NCBI GenBank assembly: GCA_003486675.1
Contig: DNGG01000006.1
Span: 8,446 to 26,835 of the forward strand
DNA from: Cyanobacteria bacterium UBA11372
Lineage (GTDB): Bacteria > Cyanobacteriota > Cyanobacteriia > Cyanobacteriales > Aerosakkonemataceae
Length of the DNA: 18,390 nucleotides
Direction of reading: 5' to 3'
Shown here: positions 12,138-18,390 of the stretch, piece after piece
Numbering within the stretch: the stretch's first letter is position 1
Layout of the letters: every line of letters starts with the position of its first letter
Position numbers and translations under genes: made by a program
Notes under the pieces: model-generated
The model's input: the letters and a program-made list of their open reading frames with translations, nothing else
Told to the model about the DNA's origin: nothing
The model's database searches: none

Positions 12138-14180
12138 TTACTTGGTATTACGTCCGTTAGAATCGCTAGCAACGCTTAAAGAATCAGCATCGCCGATTTT
12201 ACTTGGTATTTCGCTACTACCCCCAGTCAAGCGGGCTGCGGCGATCGCGGGCATAGCAATCTCAACCGTCGTCCCCTTACCCGTCCCTGGACTGTGTAAA
12301 GTTATCGTACCGCTCATCAGTTCCATTAACTTGCGCGAAATTGCCAATCCCAACCCAGTACCGCCGTGCTTGCGGGTTCTAGTACCGTCAGCCATGACAA
12401 AGGGACGAAACAGTTTTTGCTGTTGTTCGAGTGGCACGCCGCATCCCGTATCTCGAACGGTGAGTAGAACTTTGTTTGCTGCTGATGGGATTTCGATCTT
12501 AATCGAGATGCTACCAACGTCAGTAAATTTAATCGCGTTACTAACCACGTTGAGGACAACTTGTTTGAGCTTTGCCGGATCGGCTTGAACCGGCATCGGT
12601 TCAGTAGGGGGAACCCAATGCAACTGTAAACCTTTTTGATCGAGATGAACCATTTGCAGATCGATTACTTCTTGTAGGAGACTTCGCATATCCACAGGTT
12701 CGGTTACAACCGTCAGCGTCCCCGCTTCTATTTTGGATAAATCCAATATTTCGTTGATAATCTTCAGCAGGTGAATCGCCGCATCATCTGCCCTTTGGAG
12801 AAATTCTCTTTCTTCTTCCTCATCATCGCAGCAGCCATCTTTCACCAAGCGAATACAACCAATAATGGCATTTAACGGCGTTCTCAACTCGTGGGAAGTA
12901 TTCGCCAAAAACTCGCTTTTTAATTGGTTAGCTGCTTGCGCTTCTTTCCAAGCCGATTCTACCTGTTCTGCCCAAGCCGTCAAGCGATCCACCATCGTAT
13001 TGAGCGCGATCGCTAAGTGATTAAATTCGCGGATTTTAAAGTTGCTCGGTATCCGTTCCGATCCCCCTCTACCTTGGACATTGAGGGCGTAGTCTTCCAG
13101 TTTTTCCAACGGACGAGCCAGATCTCGAGACAAATACAGCGTTGCCAATAAGTTAGCCGCTAACAACCCCAAAATCAAATTGAACATTACCTGTTTAATT
13201 TCTTCCAGGCCATAGAGCGCGTTGTCTATGCTGGCAACCGCTAAAATCACCCATTTATCCTCTGGGTTTTTACTGATAGGGTTTTGTATTGCCGTATACC
13301 CAACCACCGATTCTATATTTTTGCTTTCAAAGTCGTATATGTGTAAAAAATCCTGCGCGCCAGCGAGGGCATTTTTCAGCACGCTTTTCAGTCGATCTGC
13401 ATCTGTTTCCTGGGCGATATTACGCCCCACCCGCTCGGCAATCGGATGCTCTAAAATAGTGCCGTCTTGGTCAATCACGACCGTAGAGCCATAAAGCGAC
13501 CCTTGCTTATCATTGCGTTGCTGATACAAACTTGACTGAATGCTTAAGGCGTAAACTAATTGCCCAGCGCGGTTGTAAACGGGTGCGCTTAAAACCAGTT
13601 GTAGTTGACCGTTGGCATTTGGTTGAGGCGCTGTTGCAGTCGCCGGAGGGGATGATTGATGGAGTAGAGTTGTGACGCGCACGCTAGAGCGGTTTGGCAG
13701 CAATTGAGTTTGCTGCTCTTGCCATAAAGAAGCTGAAAGCGGAACAATTGCTCCTTCTCCGCAGGTACTGTTGACAGGGTTACCGTTCTGTAAGTCGATC
13801 AATTGAATGCACTGAATCTTCGTCGGCAGTTGTTGTTGCAGCTGCTCGAGGAATTTTTGCGACTCCTCTTTTGAGCCTGACTGTAGAATAGCCGTATCCG
13901 AGGAGGTAATCAGGTTAGCTTGTAGCGCTTCAATTGCCTCGCCAATTCTTTCACCTTTGCGGATGGCGCTTTCGGTGAGGTTTTGGCGAGCGGTTTCTAG
14001 CAGGCTAGAGCGTGCCTTGCGATAGGTGACATACTCCCCCACGAGTAGAACCGGGACAGAGAGCAGCAAAATGCGGGACAGCAGGATGCGACGAAAGGAA
14101 GATTCCTGGGGTTCAGCCATGAAGTTCAAGATGGGCGATCGCAAAAGGCGATGGAATATAGAATTATCTGGCTTTGCCAT
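12138..14180 (-). CDS. Membrane sensor histidine kinase (Cache-like sensor, HAMP, HisKA, HATPase)
   Basis: The 680-aa protein has a membrane helix at about 32-50, then an extracytoplasmic region of about 275 residues. Part of that region (SAPVYNRAGQLVYALSI, STVVIDQDGTILEHP) looks like a Cache-type small-molecule sensor. A second helix lies at about 330-350, followed by HAMP (350-405). The dimerisation domain holds the H-box FLANTSHELRTPLNAIIG with phospho-acceptor His430. The ATPase domain has the N-box NVVSNAIKF, G1 DTGCG (577-581) and G2 GGTGLGL (606-612). No receiver domain or response regulator is encoded nearby, so it is an orphan kinase; ligand and partner are unknown. ATG 14180 is the longest start; ATG 14120 (MAEPQESSF) is an alternative close to the first helix. 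It converges on ruvB. Confidence 0.92.
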   Translation of the reverse strand: MAKPDNSIFHRLLRSPILNFMAEPQESSFRRILLSRILLLSVPVLLVGEYVTYRKARSSLLETARQNLTESAIRKGERIGEAIEALQANLITSSDTAILQSGSKEESQKFLEQLQQQLPTKIQCIQLIDLQNGNPVNSTCGEGAIVPLSASLWQEQQTQLLPNRSSVRVTTLLHQSSPPATATAPQPNANGQLQLVLSAPVYNRAGQLVYALSIQSSLYQQRNDKQGSLYGSTVVIDQDGTILEHPIAERVGRNIAQETDADRLKSVLKNALAGAQDFLHIYDFESKNIESVVGYTAIQNPISKNPEDKWVILAVASIDNALYGLEEIKQVMFNLILGLLAANLLATLYLSRDLARPLEKLEDYALNVQGRGGSERIPSNFKIREFNHLAIALNTMVDRLTAWAEQVESAWKEAQAANQLKSEFLANTSHELRTPLNAIIGCIRLVKDGCCDDEEEEREFLQRADDAAIHLLKIINEILDLSKIEAGTLTVVTEPVDMRSLLQEVIDLQMVHLDQKGLQLHWVPPTEPMPVQADPAKLKQVVLNVVSNAIKFTDVGSISIKIEIPSAANKVLLTVRDTGCGVPLEQQQKLFRPFVMADGTRTRKHGGTGLGLAISRKLMELMSGTITLHSPGTGKGTTVEIAMPAIAAARLTGGSSEIPSKIGDADSLSVASDSNGRNTK

Positions 14181-14364
14181 AAACCGTCTCTATTTTAAGG
14201 TGGAAACCCCAACACCAACTAATTCTACCGACGCGCAAGTCATCGGTGATTACTATCGCCGCTGGACTAATGACTGCTCAAGCAGGTTACTCGATCTGGT
14301 ACGAGCGGGACTTTCTTGCCATCTTTTGATTGACAAGGTCGCACGCCTTGAGTCAGTCTGCTTT

Positions 14365-14392
14365 TTGAACGAGTAATAAACACAATTATAGA
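14365..14392 (+). promoter_or_regulatory. Putative sigma70-type promoter for the RibD-C gene
   Basis: TTGAAC (14365-14370) and TATAGA (14387-14392) are 16 bases apart, in the 310-bp divergent gap between the kinase and the reductase gene. Transcription would begin near 14400 and leave a leader of about 90 bases. Confidence 0.4.
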
Positions 14393-14421
14393 AGGGCACA
14401 AGATTACCCATCTGCTTTTGA

Positions 14422-14433
14422 GCCTCGCGAGGC
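14422..14433. promoter_or_regulatory. 12-bp perfect palindrome, possible operator
   Basis: GCCTCGCGAGGC is self-complementary over all 12 bases. It lies about 30 bases downstream of the putative -10 box, in the leader of the reductase gene. It may be a repressor site or a small RNA hairpin. Nothing else was recognised in this gap. Confidence 0.3.
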
Positions 14434-14490
14434 GACAAAGACAGTACCATGTTCTGCGATCGCAGCTACCTTTCTCTCCCTCATATACCT

Positions 14491-15177
14491 ATGATTCGAC
14501 CCCATACGACAGCTATCCTAGCAATGAGTGCCGATGGTAAGATAACCGATGCGGTGCGATCGCCCACTCTATTCGGTTCTCCTAACGATAAAGCCCACCT
14601 GGAAACCCAAGTCGCTTTAGCTGATGTCATTCTAGTCGGTGCGAATACCATCCGCAGTGGCGAAACCGTGCTACCCGTGACTAACCCCGAACTGCTCAAA
14701 CAACGAGAACAACAAGGAAAGCTCCCCCAACCCATCCAAATTATTTGTTCCCGCAACGCCGAAATCAACCCTCAAATCAAATTCTTTAGTCAACCCATCC
14801 CTCGTTGGTTGCTTACCACAAGAGAAGGGGCAAAGCGATGGGAACAACAGCCGGGATTCGATCGGATTTTAGTCGCTGATGGAGGCGATCAAGGCATTGA
14901 CTGGCAAGCAGCCTTCTCGCAGATGGCACAATTGGGATTGGAGCGAATTGCCGTTCTAGGCGGCGGCGAACTCGTCGCTTCCCTAGTGGCAGAAGATTTA
15001 ATCGACGAATTCTGGCTCACCGTTTGTCCGTTAATTATCGGCGGCGCCACGGCTCCCACTCCCGTAGAAGGAAAGGGATTTATCACTGCTGTTGCACCGC
15101 GTTTAGAATTGTTGTCGGTTTCTCAAGTCGAGCATGAATTGTTTCTACATTACCGCCTGCAAAGAAAGAAAGAGTGA
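14491..15177 (+). CDS. RibD C-terminal domain / dihydrofolate reductase-like protein
   Basis: The 228-aa product is a stand-alone RibD C-terminal reductase-fold protein. Recognisable parts are TTAILAMSADGKITDAVRSP with FGSPNDKAHLE, then VALADVILVGANTIRSGE, the nucleotide-binding VLGGGELVASLVAEDLIDEF, and LTVCPLIIGGATAPTP near the end. Proteins of this fold reduce a ribosylaminopyrimidine with NADPH in riboflavin synthesis; isolated ones may act on other substrates. The deaminase domain of bifunctional RibD is absent. ATG 14491 was preferred to ATG 14449 because MIRPHTTAILAMSADGK matches the family N-terminus, and the extra 14 residues would be encoded by leader and a HIP1 site. It is divergent from the kinase gene. 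Confidence 0.85.
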   Translation: MIRPHTTAILAMSADGKITDAVRSPTLFGSPNDKAHLETQVALADVILVGANTIRSGETVLPVTNPELLKQREQQGKLPQPIQIICSRNAEINPQIKFFSQPIPRWLLTTREGAKRWEQQPGFDRILVADGGDQGIDWQAAFSQMAQLGLERIAVLGGGELVASLVAEDLIDEFWLTVCPLIIGGATAPTPVEGKGFITAVAPRLELLSVSQVEHELFLHYRLQRKKE

Positions 15178-15268
15178 TGGGATATATTCTCTAGGGGCAC
15201 GGCATCAGCAACATTGAACTCGCCCATTAATAATTGGCAGTATCGTTCAAAACTGCGAGCTTTGTAGG

Positions 15269-15347
15269 CAGGACTTAGGCAAAAAAACCCGCTTTCTCGG
15301 AAAAATAGTTGGTTTCCACCCGCGACATGGACGCATCACCTTTGTTT
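15269..15347. repeat. Degenerate dispersed repeat related to the 3759-3977 element
   Basis: CAGGACTTAGGC (15269-15280) differs from the left end of the MITE at 3759 by one base. At 15335-15347, ATCACCTTTGTTT matches the inner sequence of that element's right end, read on the other strand. The middle has decayed. TACAAT at 15361-15366, just beyond it, could serve as a -10 box for the stub gene that follows. Confidence 0.45.
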
Positions 15348-15398
15348 TTGGCCCCGCGTGTACAATAGCTGAGAACGTACAAACAAAGGCAGGAAACG

Positions 15399-15782
15399 AT
15401 GTCAGAGATTAAAAATACAGCGGAAGGGAAGAGACTCCAAGCAGACCGCAATAAAACCCAATATTGGAAGCGGTGGGGGTCTTATTTGAGCGATCGCCAG
15501 TGGGGAACGGTGCGGGAAGATTACAGCGATAATGGTGCTGCTTGGGACTATTTTTCCCACGATCAAGCTCGTTCTCGCGCCTATCGTTGGGGGGAGGATG
15601 GTATTGCTGGAATTTCCGATAACCACCAGAATGTTTGTTTGGCGATCGCTCTGTGGAATGAAAAAGACCCCATCCTCAAAGAAAGGCTGTTTGGTTTAAC
15701 TAATAGCGAAGGCAATCACGGAGAAGATGATTCATTTGAGGTATGGCAGCCGCTAAATGCTGGGCGATCGCAAACCATTTAG
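15399..15782 (+). pseudogene. 5' stub of an MGH1-like glycoside hydrolase (glucosidase) gene
   Basis: The first 110 residues match the N-terminus of large (about 850-900 aa) MGH1-like glucosidases. Key parts are KRLQADRNKTQYWKRWGSYL, SDRQWGTVREDYSDNGAAWD, YFSHDQARSRAYRWGEDGIA, GISDNHQNVCLAIALWNEKD and LKERLFGLTNSEGNHGED. After Asp110 (about 15728) the family would go on with VKEYYFYLD and the catalytic (alpha/alpha)6 barrel. Here 17 unrelated residues (DSFEVWQPLNAGRSQTI) lead to a stop inside an inverted repeat. Most of the protein, including the active site, is missing, so a deletion or rearrangement is likely and no glucosidase activity is expected. AGGAAA precedes the ATG, so a stub peptide could still be made. 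The next gene, DyP, is on the other strand. Confidence 0.8.
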
Positions 15783-15788
15783 CGGCTG
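15747..15788. repeat. Inverted repeat at the end of the truncated glucosidase
   Basis: CAGCCGCTAAATG (15747-15759) pairs perfectly with CATTTAGCGGCTG (15776-15788) around a 16-base loop that holds a HIP1 site. It overlaps the stop codon of the stub and lies close to the breakpoint. No U-run follows on either strand. Confidence 0.6.
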
Positions 15789-15813
15789 AAGGAAGTCAAT
15801 TATTGTCTTCCAG

Positions 15814-17808
15814 TTATGGAATCACAAGTGTCTGCCCAGGTTGAATTGAGGTAGGATCGGGTCCAATCGTATCTCGATTAGCGTCGTAGATTCGTTGGTA
15901 CAAATTGCCATCTCCATAAGCTCTCTCCGCTATCAGAAATAAGGTATCGCCATATTTCACAACATATCGTTCCCCAGGTTTTGGTTGCTTTTTATCTAGC
16001 AATGGAATGTAAAGTATCTGCCCTGGTACGATTGAGTTAGGGTTAGAGCCAATCACATTTTTGTTAGCCTCGTAAATTAGTGTGAAGTAACTGCCATCTC
16101 CATAAGCTCTTTGAGATATGTTTGATAGATCGTCACCTTGTCGCACAACATATGTTTTGGCAGGTTCGGGTTCTTGAATTGGCGCTGGGGTGAAATCTTC
16201 AGGTAGATTGGGCAAGTTCTTGAGGAAACTGATACTGGGCGAGAAGAAGTATTCACCCCCTTTGAGCGTGACAAAATTGGCAAAATTTACATCAATTTTT
16301 ACGGTTGGTTGATCCCGCTCTTTTAACCAGTTATGCGCTGGCTTGGGCACTTCGTCAATCAGCGGATCGCTCTGATTTGGTTGGCTTTGACCGCTGACAG
16401 CATCCAATCCTGTTCTGTCGTAATTTTTACTGTCTTTGAGGAGGGCAGTATTGGTGATATCGGGTTCAAGAAATCGGGGATGGTTAGACCAGAACCGCTG
16501 AATAAACTCAAACTGTTCCCAAATATCAGACTGGTAGCACATGAATAGCAACCCAACACCACCCGTAGGCAAGTTATCGAGGTTACTAGATGAGTCATTG
16601 AAGGAACCAAAGCTACTAGAGGAACCAAAGCTAACGGCACGCCGCGCAATGCGATGTCCAAGTTCCTCTTCTTTAGTTTTAGCAAACAACCCACCTTTTT
16701 TGACCGATTCTAACCGAGGATTGGTCTTGCGAGTATGTGCCTGGAATGGGCATTTTAGTCCTGGTTTATCCTCAGAATAGTCAAAGTTATTTAGGTTCTT
16801 ACCCCCGTCTTTTTCCGAGACAACAAGTGGGGTACCATCTTCAAAACGTCCCACTGCCATTGCACCAGCCTGCTGAGGAGAAAGTCCTAATTTTTGACTC
16901 AAGGCAGCTTCCGCTTTCTTGAATCCTCGAACATTTTGCTCGAGTTTGCGAAAGACAAGAAAACTACCAAAGCTAACATTTTTAGTCCCAAACGGATCTT
17001 GAATTAAAACAAGATTGAGTCGAGCGCTGAAAAGATCTTTGGCGATCTTGCCTTCTTCTCGATCGACATATTTTTTCAGAAACAGCGGGTCGGCAATCCC
17101 ATCTGCAAAGCCAAAATGCTCAACAACTTGGCCTGGACCAGTAGTAGGAAAATTTTGACGCAATACGATACCTGGCTCGACATGGGATATCGTGGCAACT
17201 TTTTTCAGTTTGTCAGTAATTTCTGCTTGTTTTTTGCTGACATCTGCTGGATCTTTAGCTGCGATGATTACCAAGGCATCAATTTCTTTCTGATATTCTG
17301 GCTCCCAAGTGCTAACGGGTGGATCTAGAAGTGCATATTGGCGCGTCTTCATACCATCTTGGAATACGTCAGCGTAGTCATTGTTAAGCGTGTTATTTTT
17401 TACGTCAGGTCTTTGTCGAGGCTCAGGAGGTTTACCGGGGTTGGGAATGGGAAGATGGGCACCTTTGGGCTGTTTAGCAATAGGGAAACCTAGTTTTGCG
17501 TAGCCTGATGAAGATAAAGAGAAGTGGACAAATACGCCACCATCACGTCCTTCCTTCCTCCAGGCATCAGCATCATCTAGCTGTTTTTTAGCTGACGTAA
17601 TATCTTGGCTAAGTTGAGCAAGCGATTTCTTGAGTGCTTTAATTTTGTCCAAATCGTTCTGGGGATTGGGAAAAGTCAAGAAAATGTGTACGGAGTTGTT
17701 TCTTCCATGTCCTTGAAGAATGTTGCCTTGCAAGTCTTGCAGCACATCTTGATACTGTGGGTCAGTATGGTCGATTGGTTGTTTGTTTTCATTGAGATCT
17801 AGTGGCAT
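15814..17808 (-). CDS. DyP-type heme peroxidase fused to two LysM domains
   Basis: Residues 1-530 form a dye-decolorizing peroxidase. It starts QGNILQGHGRNNSVHIFLTF, has the GxxDG motif GFADG (233-237) with distal Asp236, and CPFQAHTRKTNPR with proximal heme ligand His358. HRIARRAVSFG (385-395) carries the distal arginine. DyPs reduce H2O2 while oxidising dyes, phenols or other bulky donors. A Ser-rich loop (394-408) and a Pro-rich linker (537-550) follow the usual family pattern. Two LysM domains then lie at about 552-602 (YVVRQGDDLSNISQRAYGDG, PGQILYIP) and 614-664 (YVVKYGDTLFLIAERAYGDG, PGQTLVIP). LysM binds peptidoglycan or related glycans, yet no signal peptide or membrane helix is seen. 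AAGGAG sits six bases before the ATG. No HIP1 site was found in the gene. Confidence 0.9.
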   Translation of the reverse strand: MPLDLNENKQPIDHTDPQYQDVLQDLQGNILQGHGRNNSVHIFLTFPNPQNDLDKIKALKKSLAQLSQDITSAKKQLDDADAWRKEGRDGGVFVHFSLSSSGYAKLGFPIAKQPKGAHLPIPNPGKPPEPRQRPDVKNNTLNNDYADVFQDGMKTRQYALLDPPVSTWEPEYQKEIDALVIIAAKDPADVSKKQAEITDKLKKVATISHVEPGIVLRQNFPTTGPGQVVEHFGFADGIADPLFLKKYVDREEGKIAKDLFSARLNLVLIQDPFGTKNVSFGSFLVFRKLEQNVRGFKKAEAALSQKLGLSPQQAGAMAVGRFEDGTPLVVSEKDGGKNLNNFDYSEDKPGLKCPFQAHTRKTNPRLESVKKGGLFAKTKEEELGHRIARRAVSFGSSSSFGSFNDSSSNLDNLPTGGVGLLFMCYQSDIWEQFEFIQRFWSNHPRFLEPDITNTALLKDSKNYDRTGLDAVSGQSQPNQSDPLIDEVPKPAHNWLKERDQPTVKIDVNFANFVTLKGGEYFFSPSISFLKNLPNLPEDFTPAPIQEPEPAKTYVVRQGDDLSNISQRAYGDGSYFTLIYEANKNVIGSNPNSIVPGQILYIPLLDKKQPKPGERYVVKYGDTLFLIAERAYGDGNLYQRIYDANRDTIGPDPTSIQPGQTLVIP

Positions 17809-17850
17809 TTTCTACTCCTTGAATCATTGAAATGAGCGGTAATTTGGCAT

Positions 17851-17919
17851 AAAAACCCGGTTTCTGCGTCAATATCACTTTTGTAACCCTACTATTTTTG
17901 GTAGAAACCGGGTTTTTTT
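17851..17919. repeat. Inverted repeat AAACCCGGTTTCT pair, possible terminator of the 94-aa gene
   Basis: AAAAACCCGGTTTCT (17851-17865) pairs with AGAAACCGGGTTTTT (17903-17917) across 37 bases. It lies between the stop of the 94-aa gene and the start of the DyP gene, both on the minus strand. On that strand the second arm begins AGAAACCGGGTTTTT, so the hairpin ends in a short U-run and may attenuate transcription into DyP. The core is shared with the terminator at 3021-3065. Confidence 0.55.
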
Positions 17920-17928
17920 GCGGCGGTT

Positions 17929-18213
17929 CTAAACCAACTCTTTGACTGAATCGCAATTCAAATAAGGATCTACAAGAGCAGAATCCATATTTGAGGTGAT
18001 GCTTACAACTACACAACGCTGATTAATTGGATTGACTCCACTTGGGTCTAAAGTTGCCAAATAAACTTTGTAATGATTGGTGTAGTTTCTGCCGAATGTC
18101 GGTTCGCATCGACGGATTTCTATAATCGCTTCTTGATCGGTGAGTACTGTTGACGCAACTTCAACGCACTTTGCCATTAGCCGATCTAGTTGTGCGGTAG
18201 TTTCGTTAGTCAT
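17929..18213 (-). CDS. Hypothetical protein, 94 aa, upstream of DyP-LysM gene
   Basis: I do not recognise this family. The product begins MTNETTAQLDRLMAKCVEVA and continues with an alternating beta pattern (EAIIEIRRCEPTF, HYKVYLATLD, QRCVVVSITS), which suggests a small alpha/beta domain. It has no signal peptide or membrane helix. ATG 18213 was chosen because AGGAG lies ten bases upstream; a longer in-frame version to 18333 would read through palindromic repeats and is unlikely. It is on the same strand as the DyP gene, 120 bases upstream, with an inverted repeat between. The two may form a transcription unit, but a shared role is only a guess. Confidence 0.6.
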   Translation of the reverse strand: MTNETTAQLDRLMAKCVEVASTVLTDQEAIIEIRRCEPTFGRNYTNHYKVYLATLDPSGVNPINQRCVVVSITSNMDSALVDPYLNCDSVKELV

Positions 18214-18263
18214 GATTAGGAATCTCCTAATTTTAGTTTTTCTGAAATCTTGCATCAGCAGCC

Positions 18264-18309
18264 GAGGCAGAGCCTCTTGTTTGTCGTTCCCAGGTTGAAC
18301 CTGGGAACG
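18264..18309. repeat. Two palindromic repeats upstream of the 94-aa gene
   Basis: GAGGC-AGA-GCCTC (18264-18276) is a small hairpin. CGTTCCCAGGTT (18285-18296) pairs with AACCTGGGAACG (18298-18309) over 12 bp with one unpaired base. Both are of the dispersed palindrome type seen across cyanobacterial intergenic regions. Confidence 0.6.
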
Positions 18310-18339
18310 AGTTCCACGAGTTCCAAGTTCCATTAATTC

Positions 18340-18390
18340 CAGGACTTACGCAACTGGCATATTTTTGCTGTAGGGTGCGTGACGCTGCGA
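18340..18390. repeat. Element end CAGGACTTACGC at window edge
   Basis: CAGGACTTACGC at 18340-18351 is identical to the left terminal repeat of the MITE-like element at 3759. The sequence runs on to GTAGGGTGCGTGACGCTGCG at the window end. The right end, if present, is outside the window. Confidence 0.45.

Noticed and set aside
12142..12588. Plus-strand frame of 148 codons antisense to the kinase
   Set aside because: It lies over the conserved ATPase domain of the kinase and has no protein-like motifs.
14253..14450. 65-codon minus-strand frame in the divergent kinase/RibD-C gap
   Set aside because: There is no ribosome site or family pattern, and it crosses the putative promoter and palindrome of the reductase gene.
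17929..18333. Longer 134-codon version of the 94-aa gene
   Set aside because: The added N-terminal part is encoded by palindromic repeats, and a good ribosome site supports the start at 18213.

Overview
The window looks like part of a cyanobacterial chromosome, probably from a filamentous species. The palindrome GCGATCGC (HIP1, a cyanobacterial signature) recurs in most genes. Several proteins are typical of the phylum: an IctB-type membrane protein, a cytochrome b6-like paralogue, RuvB with a long N-terminal extension, and a histidine kinase tail of cyanobacterial type. Many short palindromic and heptameric repeats of the kind common in these genomes lie between genes. The genus cannot be fixed from the sequence alone.

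Layout. Positions 1-3700 hold the 3' end of a sensor kinase, ictB, smpB (converging on ictB across a heptamer inverted repeat), a 46-codon small gene with its own promoter, and a cytochrome b6-like gene. The last two converge on a near-ideal bidirectional terminator. A 219-bp MITE-like element with a 5-bp target duplication follows, then a CNNM/CBS protein whose C-terminus is encoded by a hairpin repeat. Positions 5270-8640 form an accessory stretch bounded by tRNA genes: tRNA-Tyr and tRNA-Thr on the left, tRNA-Ala on the right. It carries a second MITE-like element, decayed coding remnants, an A+T-rich AIPR-family (abortive-infection type) gene, a nonsense-interrupted gene resembling DUF6883 proteins, and an overlapping DUF4926-like gene with an antitoxin-like tail. 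Positions 8650-15180 return to housekeeping genes (hisF, ruvB, a RibD-C reductase) plus an orphan membrane histidine kinase. Among them are an IS200/IS605 tnpB relic, a possible 2H phosphoesterase and another MITE-like element. Positions 15390-18390 hold the 5' stub of a truncated MGH1-like glucosidase, a DyP-type peroxidase fused to two LysM domains, and an unrecognised 94-aa protein upstream of it.

The genes do not form one pathway. HisF (histidine), the RibD-C protein (riboflavin or another reductase), RuvB (recombination) and SmpB (trans-translation) are scattered, as is usual in cyanobacteria. The most unusual items are the DyP-LysM fusion without a signal peptide, the AIPR locus between tRNA genes, the cytochrome b6 paralogue lacking one heme-ligand histidine, and the truncated glucosidase. 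No complete transposase, integrase or CRISPR array was seen. Domain names come from motif recognition by eye, without database searches.
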